Source: Gemmatimonadaceae bacterium (lineage in GTDB: Bacteria > Gemmatimonadota > Gemmatimonadetes > Gemmatimonadales > Gemmatimonadaceae). Taken from it: a stretch of 64,000 bases of DNA. The translations under genes and the position numbers were made by a program. The notes below the pieces were generated by a model, which did not search any database, had not been told where the DNA came from, and saw only the letters and a list, made by a program, of their open reading frames with translations. This document shows, piece after piece, positions 17,035-26,339 of this stretch. Every line of letters begins with the position of its first letter. Position 1 is the first letter of the stretch. Where the stretch lies: positions 1 through 64,000 of the forward strand of contig DASQFN010000112.1 of assembly GCA_035633115.1 (NCBI GenBank), read 5' to 3'.

Positions 17035-17382
17035 CTACGCCGCCAGGCGCGCCCCACAATTCGAGCAATACCGCGCATCGCTCTCCGGCCGTGGACCGCA
17101 TGTAATGCACACCGGGCCTCCTCCCCCCCTCATCGCCGTTACCGCCCGGTGTGTGTACGTCTCCTTGAGCGCCGCATAATCAGCGTCGGACAATTTTCCC
17201 GTTTCGCGATCGAACTCGATTTCCCGCAGCGCATCGAGCGCCGGATTGCGGTCGGTCTCGCCGTCACCGTTCTGGCGATCAGGCGTCGGCGACGCAACTG
17301 GCGGACTACTCGTGAACAGTGGATAGAGCACGAATGACAGCGCGCCAAGCGCGAGCAGTGTCCCGAGAAGCAGGGCGGTCAA
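17035..17382 (-). CDS. Small membrane protein with zinc ribbon, CcmI-like position
   Basis: This 115-residue protein has an N-terminal membrane helix (about 2-24), a segment LREIEFDRETGKLSDADYAALK like the N-terminal part of cytochrome c biogenesis protein CcmI, and a C-terminal zinc ribbon (CITCG...CSNCG). It overlaps the CcmH-like gene by 4 bp and is last in the ccm run. It probably helps present apocytochrome c; the zinc ribbon is unlike proteobacterial CcmI. Confidence 0.75.
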   Translation of the reverse strand: MTALLLGTLLALGALSFVLYPLFTSSPPVASPTPDRQNGDGETDRNPALDALREIEFDRETGKLSDADYAALKETYTHRAVTAMRGGGGPVCITCGPRPESDARYCSNCGARLAA

Positions 17383-17960
17383 CTGTCATTCCTAAGCGCG
17401 GCATCGATCGCGTCTCGTTCCGCCGGCGTGGCATCGCTCGGCACGGTCGCTGCCGCGTGCTTCAGCGCCGCGCGTGCACCCCAGCGCCGAATCAGCGTGT
17501 ACAGCACTATCGCCCCCGCTGCGATGACCACCGACGGAGTCAGGTAGCCGAGCCAGTTGAATCCCGCCTTGACCGGTGACATCAGGACGCGCTCGCCATA
17601 CACGTCCTGAAACGCGCGGAGTATCTCGGCTGCGCTGTATCCTCCGGACACGAGCGACATGACATCCGAGTGCATCCGCGGAGAGACGCTGCAGGAGAAG
17701 TCCGTTGTCCGGCACGTGTATACGTCGAGCGGACATCCGCACTGGCACTTGATCTGGTGCTCGAGATCGTCGCGCTGAGCCACCGACATCGACGCGGCGG
17801 CGTTTGGTTTTGCCGCGAGCTTCGCGGGTTGATACGCATCCTGCTGCATCGGGCCGGAGAATGTCTGCGTCACCTGCTGCGATTTGGCAGCGGCAGCTCT
17901 CGCCGAGATGATGCCGATGCCCGACGTTAGAGCGACGAGAAATTCCCGCCGGCTCGGCAT
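17379..17960 (-). CDS. ccmH: CcmH/CycL-like cytochrome c maturation protein
   Basis: This 193-residue exported thiol protein has a Tat-like or Sec signal (RREFLVALTSG) and a Cys-rich site C72-Q-C-G-C76 in place of the usual LRCxxCQ, followed by C83 and C90. It has the helical CcmH-like segment (SDVMSLVSGGYSAAEILRAFQDVYGERVLM) and a C-terminal membrane helix (about 138-160). It would reduce apocytochrome c cysteines before heme attachment. It overlaps ccmF by 1 bp. Confidence 0.85.
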   Translation of the reverse strand: MPSRREFLVALTSGIGIISARAAAAKSQQVTQTFSGPMQQDAYQPAKLAAKPNAAASMSVAQRDDLEHQIKCQCGCPLDVYTCRTTDFSCSVSPRMHSDVMSLVSGGYSAAEILRAFQDVYGERVLMSPVKAGFNWLGYLTPSVVIAAGAIVLYTLIRRWGARAALKHAAATVPSDATPAERDAIDAALRNDS

Positions 17961-20002
17961 CAGGCTCCTACCAGCTCGCGCTCAGGCTCCGGAGAGAGAC
18001 CGGGCTCCATTCTCGCGGCGTACCCGCCCTGCACTCCGCGACGGCGCGCCTGCGGCCACATCACGATCAGCCCGCCGATCACCATCAGAATCCCGCCCAG
18101 CCACACCCAGCGCACAAGTGGATTGAACGTGACGCGGAGCTCGGCACTCTCGTCGCCGCGCACGCCGGCGAGAACGATGTAGACGTCTTCCCTGAAGGAG
18201 CCTCTGATCCCGACCTCTGTCGAAGGCTCAAAGGTCGGTGTGCCGCGGCTGTCGACATGCTGCCGCTTCTCGCTCGTCATCACACCTGCGGGTTTCCCAT
18301 CGCGACTGACATCCAGAGCGATCGCCGTCACCTCGCGGTTGAGCACGTTGTACGTCGAGACCCCCTGGCTGACGAAGCGCCAGCGCTGGCCCCACGGATC
18401 CGTCAGCTCGTGCGCCTCACCTGCCTTGAACGTGAGATCGTGTTCCGTCTTGAAGGCGAGTCCCGCGAACGCCGCAAAGATGACCACGATTCCCATGTGC
18501 ACGATGTAGCCGCCGTAACGTCGCCGATTGCGCGCGACCAGCCGATTGAATGCGGTGAGTACTCCCTCGCGGTACATCCTGCGCCGAGCTCCGACTCCCT
18601 TGTAGAACTCCTGCGTCAGCGTCATCGCCACGAAGGCGGCAAACGAGTACGCGATGATAGCAGCGACGTCGCGCATGCCAAGGATCAGCAGAATGAAGGG
18701 CGTTGTGATTCCGGCAAGGATGGGTGCGGCGAACTGGCGCTGGAGATTCGATACCGAGGCGCGCCGCCAGGCGATAAGCGGTCCAATTCCCGTAAGAAGC
18801 AGCAGCAGCAACCCAAGTGGAATGTTTACGGCATTGAAGAACGGTGGACCCACCGTGATCTTCTCGCCGCGCACTGCTTCGGTGATGATCGGGAAGATCG
18901 TTCCCCACAGCACGGAGAACGCAATCCCCACAAGAATGAGATTGTTGTAGAGAAACGCAGCTTCGCGGCTCACCATGCTCTCGAGCTCGGCCTCGGCCTC
19001 CATGTCCTTGAGCCGAGTGGTCACCAGATAAGCGCTGGCGACTATGCCCAGCAGGAGGAAGCCGGCGAACCAGTTGCCGACGGGCGATTGCGCAAACGAG
19101 TGCACGCTCGAGATGATGCCGCTGCGCGTGATGAAAGTGCCGAAGATCGAGAGCAGGAACGTCGAGACAACCAGCGTGACGTTCCACTTTCGCAGCATGC
19201 CGCGCTTCTCCTGCACCATGATCGAGTGCAGGAACGCGGTGTTCACGAGCCACGGCAGGAGCGAAGCGTTCTCGACAGGGTCCCACGCCCAGTAGCCGCC
19301 CCATCCCAGCTCCACATAGGCCCACCACATCCCGAGCAGGATGCCGGTCGTGTTGAAGAACCAGGCAACCAGAGCCCATCGCCGCACCGCCGCGAGCCAT
19401 TCAGTGTCGAGGCGGCGCGTGATCAGTGCAGCGATCGCAAAGGCAAAGGGAATCGTCGTGCCGACATAGCCCAGGTAGAGATTCGGCGGGTGAATCGCCA
19501 TTCCCGGATTCTGCAGCTGTGGATTCATTCCGCGTCCATCGGGTGGAATCCAATCGAGCCTCTCGTACGGATTGGCGCCGAAGCACATTGTCGCCAGAAA
19601 AAAGATCAGGACGAGTGCGAGCGTGCCGGACACGTACGGCATGAGAGTGCGATTGCGCGTTTTGTTTGTATAGATCGCAAGCGCGGAGTAAATCGCGAGG
19701 ATCAGGCACCAGAACAGGAGCGATCCCGCCTGCCCCGCCCAGAAGGCCGTGAAGAGATACGCCTTGGGGAGATTTGCGCTGGTGAACGACGCGACATACT
19801 TGATCGAGAAGTCGTGCGCGAAGAGCGCCGTCCAGAGCCCGAGCGACGCGAGCACGACCATCGCCAGCGTCGCGTAAATCGCCCGCTCTCCACTCGCGAC
19901 GAGGTCGCGCCGAGCGAGTGCGCCGCCCGCGAATGACACCGTTGCCGCCCAGGCCGCCATGAGGAGGGCGACCCAGAGCGACAGCTCACCAACGAGAATC
20001 AC
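17960..20002 (-). CDS. ccmF: Cytochrome c heme lyase subunit CcmF
   Basis: This 680-residue protein with about 15 transmembrane helices is the heme-ligating component of cytochrome c maturation system I. The tryptophan-rich WWD motif (GMWWAYVELGWGGYWAWDP) is near residue 233-251, and conserved histidines lie in surrounding loops. The C-terminal periplasmic domain and last helix are present. It overlaps ccmE by 4 bp. Confidence 0.95.
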   Translation of the reverse strand: MILVGELSLWVALLMAAWAATVSFAGGALARRDLVASGERAIYATLAMVVLASLGLWTALFAHDFSIKYVASFTSANLPKAYLFTAFWAGQAGSLLFWCLILAIYSALAIYTNKTRNRTLMPYVSGTLALVLIFFLATMCFGANPYERLDWIPPDGRGMNPQLQNPGMAIHPPNLYLGYVGTTIPFAFAIAALITRRLDTEWLAAVRRWALVAWFFNTTGILLGMWWAYVELGWGGYWAWDPVENASLLPWLVNTAFLHSIMVQEKRGMLRKWNVTLVVSTFLLSIFGTFITRSGIISSVHSFAQSPVGNWFAGFLLLGIVASAYLVTTRLKDMEAEAELESMVSREAAFLYNNLILVGIAFSVLWGTIFPIITEAVRGEKITVGPPFFNAVNIPLGLLLLLLTGIGPLIAWRRASVSNLQRQFAAPILAGITTPFILLILGMRDVAAIIAYSFAAFVAMTLTQEFYKGVGARRRMYREGVLTAFNRLVARNRRRYGGYIVHMGIVVIFAAFAGLAFKTEHDLTFKAGEAHELTDPWGQRWRFVSQGVSTYNVLNREVTAIALDVSRDGKPAGVMTSEKRQHVDSRGTPTFEPSTEVGIRGSFREDVYIVLAGVRGDESAELRVTFNPLVRWVWLGGILMVIGGLIVMWPQARRRGVQGGYAARMEPGLSPEPERELVGA

Positions 20003-20457
20003 GCCCGCTTTTCCGCCGCTCTATAACCCGGCGTTGACTTGTATTTGTCCTCGCCCTTTTCAGGGGCGTTTTCGTAGCGGGACGCGCACTTGGCGAGGAG
20101 CGTCGTCGCGCGGAAGGTCCCATCGCGCCCGAGACGGCCCTCCACGACTACGTCCACGCCGTCGGTGAACGTATCCGGCGTGATGCCGCGATAGATGACG
20201 TTGTACGACTTCGCACCGTCGGTCATCAGGAATGCGACCTCGCGCCCGCCGGGCTGCCGCACAATCGAGCCGGGCACCACACGTGCGCCCACTTTCACGC
20301 CCGTGTTGAAAAACGTCGGATCGGAGACCGTTTTCGCGGAGAGCTCTGCGGGCGTCAGATAATAGACGGCCGTATCACGGATCGAGCTGGCCATCAGGTA
20401 GCCGGCAGTGCCGAGGACGAGGAGTCCTCCACCGAGGAACTTCGTGCGCGCTTTCAC
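19999..20457 (-). CDS. ccmE: Cytochrome c maturation heme chaperone CcmE, CxxxY type
   Basis: This 152-residue membrane-anchored beta-barrel protein carries heme to CcmF. The N-terminal anchor is about residues 7-25. In most bacteria the heme-binding motif is HxxxY; here it reads C124-A-S-R-Y128, so cysteine replaces the heme-binding histidine. This CxxxY form is known from the so-called system I* of some sulfate reducers and archaea. It is the first gene of the ccmE-F-H-I run. Confidence 0.93.
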   Translation of the reverse strand: MKARTKFLGGGLLVLGTAGYLMASSIRDTAVYYLTPAELSAKTVSDPTFFNTGVKVGARVVPGSIVRQPGGREVAFLMTDGAKSYNVIYRGITPDTFTDGVDVVVEGRLGRDGTFRATTLLAKCASRYENAPEKGEDKYKSTPGYRAAEKRA

Positions 20458-20550
20458 GAAGTGAATATAGCCTTGGGGCTAATTAGCGACTACGCCGGCT
20501 GGATCGACACTGACCAGGAAGCGACCACGAAGCACACGAAGGACACGATG

Positions 20551-21849
20551 TCAGTGCTGCGTCGATCGAAGGATGAGCGCGGCGGCCCCGGCCCCGGCTG
20601 CGTCCCAGGTCAGGTCGGGGATGCTGAAGATGCCTTTTGTCCTCTTGTCGTAGAGCTCGCGCGCCAAAGCGAATGCGGCCGTCGTTGCGATCGCTCCCGC
20701 GAAGGCAGTGTTGCGTCCCGCACCGGTCGCCTGGAGCCCGCTGAACGCGAGGCTCTCGATGAACGCCGAAATAAAGAAGTGTTTGATCTTGTCCGGGCCG
20801 GACCAGCTGTCCCTTGCTGCGCGCTTTGAAATCGATTTCACGAATACCGCGATCTCATCCATCAGCTTCGGAACCACAGCCAGAGTCGAGTCGCCGTATT
20901 TCGGCATCTGTGCCACGCGGTCGCCGCTCACTTCCTTGAGGATGTGGTTCATTCCCTCGATCGTAACGAAGCGCGCATCTGAATTGGCCGAAGCGAGCAG
21001 CTTCGCATCTTCCATCGAGGTCTGAATGTCTGTCGTGCCTTGAACGACCAGAATCGGAATCTCGAGCTTGGCGATTTCGACAGCCGGGTCGTAGCTGAAC
21101 CACGACACGAGATACGGCAGGACGCTCGGGCGAAACAGCATCGGTAGAACCGTCGGCGGCGGGTTGGGAATCGTTCCGCTCGAGAGCTGATCGAGGATCG
21201 CTTGAGTTTGCGCGAACAGCTCCGGCGGGAGCTGCGGCTTGAGCTGCTCGGCGAGGATGTCCGCGGCTTTTCTACCAGTGCCCTCGAGCGACACGTACGC
21301 ATCGGCGCCGGCGCCGCGCGCTGCAACCATCCCGATGAGTGACCCTTCGCTATGACCGACGATCGTCACCGTTGAAAACCGCTGGTCCTCGCGAAGCTGC
21401 TTCACCCACGCCGCCGCGTCCTCGATGAAATGGGTGAAGCGAAGGTCCGCCTCCCCCGTCATGGCGGCTCTGCTCGCGGCAATTCCCCGTTTGTCGTAGC
21501 GGACGGAGGCAATTCCGCGCGCCGCCAACCCCTCGGCGAGCATCCTGAGACTGTTATTCGCGCCCGGAATCGCGGGGCTGTTGCCATTCCGGTCCGTTGG
21601 GCCGGAGCCTGCAATAATCAACACGACGGGCACGGGAGTCCCCGCCGCAGGCAGTACGAGAGTGCCGGAGATCTCGCCGGTAGCCGTCTTGAGTGTGACC
21701 GGCTCCTGAGTCATCGCGAGGGGCGCCGCGCTCGTTACAACGACAGCGCCCGGTACCACGGCGTCAGTCGGCGCAGCGGATCGTGTTGCGCAGCCGGCCA
21801 GAAATAGAATCGCGGCGGCGCCCAGAATTTTTTCGTGATTGTTCATCAA
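20551..21849 (-). CDS. Lipoprotein alpha/beta hydrolase fused to a YfiM-like C-terminal domain
   Basis: This 432-residue protein has a lipobox LFLAGC with C20 as lipidation site. An alpha/beta hydrolase domain (about 50-340) follows, with nucleophile motif G165-H-S-E-G169, an aspartate in VVQGTTDIQTS and a histidine in GMNHIL. The last 85 residues (from about 348, DKIKHFFISAF...ARELYDKRTKGIFSIPDLTWDAAG) resemble the DUF2279/YfiM lipoprotein family. The fusion is unusual. It overlaps glpK by 4 bp. Confidence 0.82.
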   Translation of the reverse strand: MMNNHEKILGAAAILFLAGCATRSAAPTDAVVPGAVVVTSAAPLAMTQEPVTLKTATGEISGTLVLPAAGTPVPVVLIIAGSGPTDRNGNSPAIPGANNSLRMLAEGLAARGIASVRYDKRGIAASRAAMTGEADLRFTHFIEDAAAWVKQLREDQRFSTVTIVGHSEGSLIGMVAARGAGADAYVSLEGTGRKAADILAEQLKPQLPPELFAQTQAILDQLSSGTIPNPPPTVLPMLFRPSVLPYLVSWFSYDPAVEIAKLEIPILVVQGTTDIQTSMEDAKLLASANSDARFVTIEGMNHILKEVSGDRVAQMPKYGDSTLAVVPKLMDEIAVFVKSISKRAARDSWSGPDKIKHFFISAFIESLAFSGLQATGAGRNTAFAGAIATTAAFALARELYDKRTKGIFSIPDLTWDAAGAGAAALILRSTQH

Positions 21850-23336
21850 TTCTCCCCGTCAGTCGCCGGATTGTTCGCCCAGTACAAGGCAGTGTTCACA
21901 GCCCGGCGCCATCCAGCCCGCGCGCGAGCGGCATCCGATCGTGACATGACCGGAGCAAACCGTGAGTACTCGCGAATGGCGAGAAACTCCTGCGCGTTCT
22001 TCCACACTCCCGATGCAATTCCGGCGAGTCCCGCCGCTCCGAACGCTGTAGTCTCGACCATCTCGGCGCGCTCGACTTCGACGCCGAGTATGTCGGCCTG
22101 AAACTGCATCATCCAGTCGTTCACGGCCGCCCCTCCATCTACTCTCAAGCGCGAGAATGGGACTCCGCTGTGATCCCGCATCGCATCGAATACGTTCGCG
22201 GTCCCGTACGCCATTGCTTCCAGCGCGGCGCGGGCGAGGTGTGCGCGAGTCGTTCCGCGAGTGAGGCCCGTGATCGTTCCGCGCGCCTCGGGCTGCCAGT
22301 GCGGCGCCCCAAGCCCTGCGAGGGCCGGCACGAAATACACGCCGTCGTTCGCTTCGAGTGAGCGGGCGAGAGACTCGGTCTCCGCCGCCGCTGTGATTAT
22401 CCCGAGTCCGTCGCGAAGCCACTGCACTGCGGCGCCGGCGATGAAGATCGACCCCTCGAGAGCGTAGGCGTAACCGCCCTTCGCGTCGCACGCGACTGTC
22501 GCCAGCAATCCGTCACCGGCCACGGGCCGGATCTCGCCGGTGTTGAGAAGCAGAAACGCTCCGGTCCCGTACGTGTTCTTCGCTTCGCCCGCGCTCCAGC
22601 AACCCTGCCCGAAGAGTGCCGCCTGCTGGTCGCCGGCAACGCCCCTGATCGGAAGCTCGACGCCGAAATGTTCGCTCGCCGCTACGCCGAATTCTCCGCT
22701 CGACGGGCACACCGAAGGCAGCATGCCGCGGGGAACGCTGAACAGAGTGCAGAGCTCTTCGCTCCAGTCCCGCTGTCCGATGTCGAACAGGAGAGTTCGC
22801 GACGCATTGGTCGGATCTGTCGCATGCACCGCTCCGCCCGTCAGTCTCCAGATCAACCAGCTGTCGATCGTACCTGTCGCAAGCTCGCCGGCATCCGCCC
22901 TCTGCCGAATCTGCGGATCGGTCAGGAGATGTTCGAGCTTTGTGGCCGAGAAGTAGGGGTCGACCGGGAGACCCGTCAGCGCTGTGATGCGCTCGGCGTT
23001 AGGGGCAAGCTCACGGCATCTCGCCGCGGTACGACGGTCCTGCCAGACAATGGCTCGAGAGACCGGCTCTCCGGTCTTGCGATCCCATACGACGACGGTC
23101 TCGCGCTGATTGGTGATGCCGATTGCTTCCGGCTTCACGCCGCTCGTCGCGATCGCCTCGCGTGCGCCTGCGATGGTCCGCTCGAATATCTCGTCGGCGT
23201 CATGCTCGACCCACCCCGGCCGCGGAAAATGTTGCGTGATCTCCCGATAACCGCGCCCCGCGACGCGGCCATCTTCACCTACGACGAGGGACGTCGAGCC
23301 CGTGGTTCCTTCGTCGATCGCAAGGATGTATCGCAT
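21846..23336 (-). CDS. glpK: Glycerol kinase
   Basis: This 496-residue FGGY-family kinase phosphorylates glycerol to sn-glycerol 3-phosphate. The N-terminal ATP/phosphate motif DEGTTGSTS is at residues 8-16. NQRETVVVWDRKTGEP and the FGGY-like GDQQAALFGQGCW are present, and the C-terminal signature AAFGAAGLAGIASG-like region is conserved. It begins directly after the stop of topoisomerase IB and overlaps the downstream hydrolase by 4 bp. No glpF or glpD is in view. Confidence 0.96.
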   Translation of the reverse strand: MRYILAIDEGTTGSTSLVVGEDGRVAGRGYREITQHFPRPGWVEHDADEIFERTIAGAREAIATSGVKPEAIGITNQRETVVVWDRKTGEPVSRAIVWQDRRTAARCRELAPNAERITALTGLPVDPYFSATKLEHLLTDPQIRQRADAGELATGTIDSWLIWRLTGGAVHATDPTNASRTLLFDIGQRDWSEELCTLFSVPRGMLPSVCPSSGEFGVAASEHFGVELPIRGVAGDQQAALFGQGCWSAGEAKNTYGTGAFLLLNTGEIRPVAGDGLLATVACDAKGGYAYALEGSIFIAGAAVQWLRDGLGIITAAAETESLARSLEANDGVYFVPALAGLGAPHWQPEARGTITGLTRGTTRAHLARAALEAMAYGTANVFDAMRDHSGVPFSRLRVDGGAAVNDWMMQFQADILGVEVERAEMVETTAFGAAGLAGIASGVWKNAQEFLAIREYSRFAPVMSRSDAARARAGWRRAVNTALYWANNPATDGEN

Positions 23337-24362
23337 CTACTCTGCGCGCCGCTCTTTCCGGCGCTCCGGGAAATACGCGGCCAGAAACTCTATCAGCGCC
23401 GTCTCTTCCGCTGTGTGCTTGAAGCGAGAACGCCGACTGGAGGGCTTACGCGGGTGCTTTACAAGAATTGTTGACCCGTTTTTGAGGTAGCGTGTGACCA
23501 GAATCGGGTGCACGTACGATTTTCGACAGATTGCAGGCGTATTTCCGAGCTCCGCCGCGACGAATCTGACGGCGGTAGCGACCGTTTTCTTGCGCGCATT
23601 TTCATTCGGAGCCTTCCCGAGATCTGCGAGAACGATGGCCATCCGCAAGGTGCCGCCCCAAGTTCGAAAGTCCTTGGCCGTGTACGGAAAATCCGCGAGG
23701 CTCCGAATGTAGTCGTTCACATCGCGGGCGCTTATGTGGAACCACTCCCCATCCTTCTCGTAACGGAACAATCTTTGGCCGGGGGTCAGGAGGAGGGAGC
23801 GAACAAAATCCGCCATCATTGGCGAGGCTTCGTAGCGACGCTTTTGCTGTATTGATTGCTTGCCGCGGTAGTCAAACCGTATTGTGTCGTCGTCGTCGAC
23901 GGTAACGTGCGACTTTTGTAGTGTGGTTACCCCGAATGTGTTGTTTTCCCTCTCGTACCGGTCACTTCCAACTCTGAAGAAAGCATCGGATATGAGGAGC
24001 ACGATGCCGGCGCAGACTCGCTGCTTCGAGAAGTCGCGCCGGCCGAAGTCCTTGCGGAGGGTGCGGCGAAGCACAGGGAGGTCACTCGCGAGTTGACGTA
24101 CGCGGTAGTGCTTGGCGAGCTCTCCCTTTTGCACGGCACGTGTGTGGTATCGATACTGCTTGCGCCCGCGCGCATCGAATCCCCACGCCTGGATCGGTGA
24201 TTTCGGACTCACCGCGACGTGGACGTCCCGCCACGCCGGCGGAATCCGCAGAAGGTCGATTCGCTCCCGGTCCTTGCCGGCGCGCACCGGCCGCCCCTTC
24301 GGCCCGACGTACCGGAAGCCACTCTCCTTCGAGCCTTTTCGCAGAATCCACCGCTGTGCCAT
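23337..24362 (-). CDS. DNA topoisomerase IB (poxvirus/bacterial type)
   Basis: This 341-residue type IB enzyme relaxes supercoils through a 3'-phosphotyrosyl link. Catalytic residues fit: RVCAGIVLLISD with Arg115 region, K150 in LQKSHV, R235-region (DFRTWGGT), and the nucleophile Y283 in CRKSYVHP. I start at the ATG complementary to 24360-24362, which has AGGA six bases upstream; an upstream in-frame GTG exists. It is the first gene of a unit with glpK and the hydrolase, and divergent from the enoyl-CoA hydratase gene. Confidence 0.94.
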   Translation of the reverse strand: MAQRWILRKGSKESGFRYVGPKGRPVRAGKDRERIDLLRIPPAWRDVHVAVSPKSPIQAWGFDARGRKQYRYHTRAVQKGELAKHYRVRQLASDLPVLRRTLRKDFGRRDFSKQRVCAGIVLLISDAFFRVGSDRYERENNTFGVTTLQKSHVTVDDDDTIRFDYRGKQSIQQKRRYEASPMMADFVRSLLLTPGQRLFRYEKDGEWFHISARDVNDYIRSLADFPYTAKDFRTWGGTLRMAIVLADLGKAPNENARKKTVATAVRFVAAELGNTPAICRKSYVHPILVTRYLKNGSTILVKHPRKPSSRRSRFKHTAEETALIEFLAAYFPERRKERRAE

Positions 24363-24441
24363 GCATCCTTTCGTTGGAGGCGGACCACTCACCGGCCGCG
24401 TTACATTACAGCGCTGGAAGAGCTACCTCAACTCGCGCTCA

Positions 24442-25221
24442 ATGTCATACCAGTCAGTGACGCTCGACACCGACGGCGGGATTGCCACTCTCACCGTCAA
24501 TCGCCCCGACAAGCTGAATGCTCTGAACGCCGCAACAATGGCGGAGCTGAGCTCGGCAATCGACGAAGTACGAGCGCGCGACGACATCTCCGGGCTGATC
24601 GTTACCGGCGCCGGCCGCGCGTTCGTTGCCGGAGCGGATATTTCGGAGCTCGCGAATGCAACAGCCGTTTCTGCTCGCACCCTCGCACTCGAGGGGCAAC
24701 GGATTTTCCGCCGCTTCGAGACATCGCCCAAACCCGTCATCGCCGCAGTGAACGGCTTCGCACTCGGCGGCGGATGCGAGCTCGCGCTTGCATGCCACAT
24801 TAGAATCGCTTCCGAGCAAGCAAAATTCGGCCAGCCGGAGGTAAAGCTTGGCACGTCGCCCGGCTATGGCGGAACGCAGCGGCTGGCGCGTCTCGTAGGA
24901 AAGGGCCGCGCACTCCAGCTCATCCTTACCGGTGAGACGATCGACGCCGCCGAGGCATATCGCATCGGTCTCGTAAATCGCGTCGTGCCCGCTGATTCGC
25001 TCGCTGACTCGGCCACAGCCTTGCTGAGACAAATCATCGCCAATGGACCTCTGGCGATCGCTGCGTGCATCGAGGCGGTGGAGCTTGGACTCGATATGTC
25101 CCTCGAGGGGGGGCTCGCGCTCGAGGCCACGCACTTCGGTATGCTCGCCGCAACCAGCGACATGAAGGAAGGAACGAAGGCCTTTCTCGAGAAGCGAGCG
25201 GCCGAGTTCAAGAGGAAGTGA
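24442..25221 (+). CDS. Enoyl-CoA hydratase/isomerase family protein
   Basis: This 259-residue crotonase-family protein hydrates 2-enoyl-CoA in fatty acid oxidation. The oxyanion-hole segments are visible (AGRAFVAGADISEL and ALGGGCELALAC), as is the catalytic glutamate region GQPEVKLGTSPGYGG. I start at the ATG at 24442 (MSYQSVTLD); an open frame continues upstream but lies in the topoisomerase promoter zone. The stop overlaps the recF GTG by 4 bp (GTGA). Confidence 0.93.
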   Translation: MSYQSVTLDTDGGIATLTVNRPDKLNALNAATMAELSSAIDEVRARDDISGLIVTGAGRAFVAGADISELANATAVSARTLALEGQRIFRRFETSPKPVIAAVNGFALGGGCELALACHIRIASEQAKFGQPEVKLGTSPGYGGTQRLARLVGKGRALQLILTGETIDAAEAYRIGLVNRVVPADSLADSATALLRQIIANGPLAIAACIEAVELGLDMSLEGGLALEATHFGMLAATSDMKEGTKAFLEKRAAEFKRK

Positions 25222-26339
25222 GCGAGCCGCGGGTCTGGCTGCGTCGGGCGGCCACTCGCGATTTCAGAAATCTGGAGAAGGTGGATCTGGATTTACCTGA
25301 AACCGGGCTTGCCCTGATCGGCGAGAACGGTCACGGCAAGACCAATCTGCTCGAGGCGATCTATTACCTGCAGATTCTCCGGAGCGTTCGCGGCGCGCGA
25401 GACCAGGACCTGGTTCGGTTCGGCACGCGGGGCTTTCATATCGCTCTCGCTGTCCGCACACACGGCGATCACGACCTCGGCGTGGGATTCGACAACGCTG
25501 GCAAGCGGAAGCGTGTAACCCACGACGGTCTCCCGCTGCCAAGGATGAGTGATGCGTTCGGGGGGCTGCCGTCCGTGATGTTCTCACCGCGTGATATTCA
25601 GCTCATCGCCGGGGCACCAGGCGAAAGGCGACGGTACCTCGACCTCGTGCTAGCGCTCACGTCGCGAAGATACCTGATGGCACTTCAGCAGTACCGGGCT
25701 TCGCTTCTTCAACGCAACGCCGCGTTGCGCGAGGCCGGGAAACAGGCTGATCGAGAAGATGCGGTCGCTGCGTGGGAGCCGGCGCTCGCTGAGTCCGGCG
25801 CGACGATATTCTGCGAGCGTACTCGGTGGGTGTCGAATCATTCAGCCGAATTCACGAGGATCTGCACCGCAATCGGCGAGGAGGACGAGCAGCGCATGAC
25901 TTATCGGACATCGCTGTCGCGGGACATCTCGCCGATGGAGGCACTCGCTGCTGCCCTGCAGCGACAGCGTCCCACCGACATTCGGCGCGGAATGACCCAT
26001 TCGGGCCCACACCGCGACGATCTCCATCTCACGCTCAGCGACCGCGACTTGCGCGCGTTCGGCTCCGCCGGCCAGCAGAGGACGGCAGCCATAGCGCTGA
26101 GGATGCTGGAGGCGGCCACTCTTCGCGCGGAGTGTGGACTCCAGCCGTTGCTTCTGCTCGACGATCCACTCGCCGAGCTGGATCTCAGGCGGTCGGCGAG
26201 AATTCTGGCACTGCTCGGCAGCGAGGGCCTGGGCCAGACTATCCTCGCCGTCCCGCGCGAGAGCGACATTCCGCCCGAGCTCCTGTCGCTTGATCGTGCG
26301 CGCATTCAGTCGGGACGGATCGCAAGGACGGATTCGTGA
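25218..26339 (+). CDS. recF: DNA replication and repair protein RecF
   Basis: This 373-residue SMC-like ATPase loads RecA on gapped DNA. Walker A is GENGHGKTN (35-43), the signature is SAGQQRT near 285, and Walker B is LLLLDDPLAELD near 315. I start at the GTG overlapping the upstream stop (VSEPRVWLRR), since recF homologs begin with this region. GTGA overlaps are at both ends, so the gene is coupled to the enoyl-CoA hydratase and dciA genes. Confidence 0.96.
   Translation: MSEPRVWLRRAATRDFRNLEKVDLDLPETGLALIGENGHGKTNLLEAIYYLQILRSVRGARDQDLVRFGTRGFHIALAVRTHGDHDLGVGFDNAGKRKRVTHDGLPLPRMSDAFGGLPSVMFSPRDIQLIAGAPGERRRYLDLVLALTSRRYLMALQQYRASLLQRNAALREAGKQADREDAVAAWEPALAESGATIFCERTRWVSNHSAEFTRICTAIGEEDEQRMTYRTSLSRDISPMEALAAALQRQRPTDIRRGMTHSGPHRDDLHLTLSDRDLRAFGSAGQQRTAAIALRMLEAATLRAECGLQPLLLLDDPLAELDLRRSARILALLGSEGLGQTILAVPRESDIPPELLSLDRARIQSGRIARTDS

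Noticed and set aside
18257-19936. A 559-codon open frame on the plus strand opposite ccmF
   Set aside because: It mirrors the high-GC codon pattern of ccmF; its product is charged low-complexity sequence without a domain, while ccmF is unmistakable.
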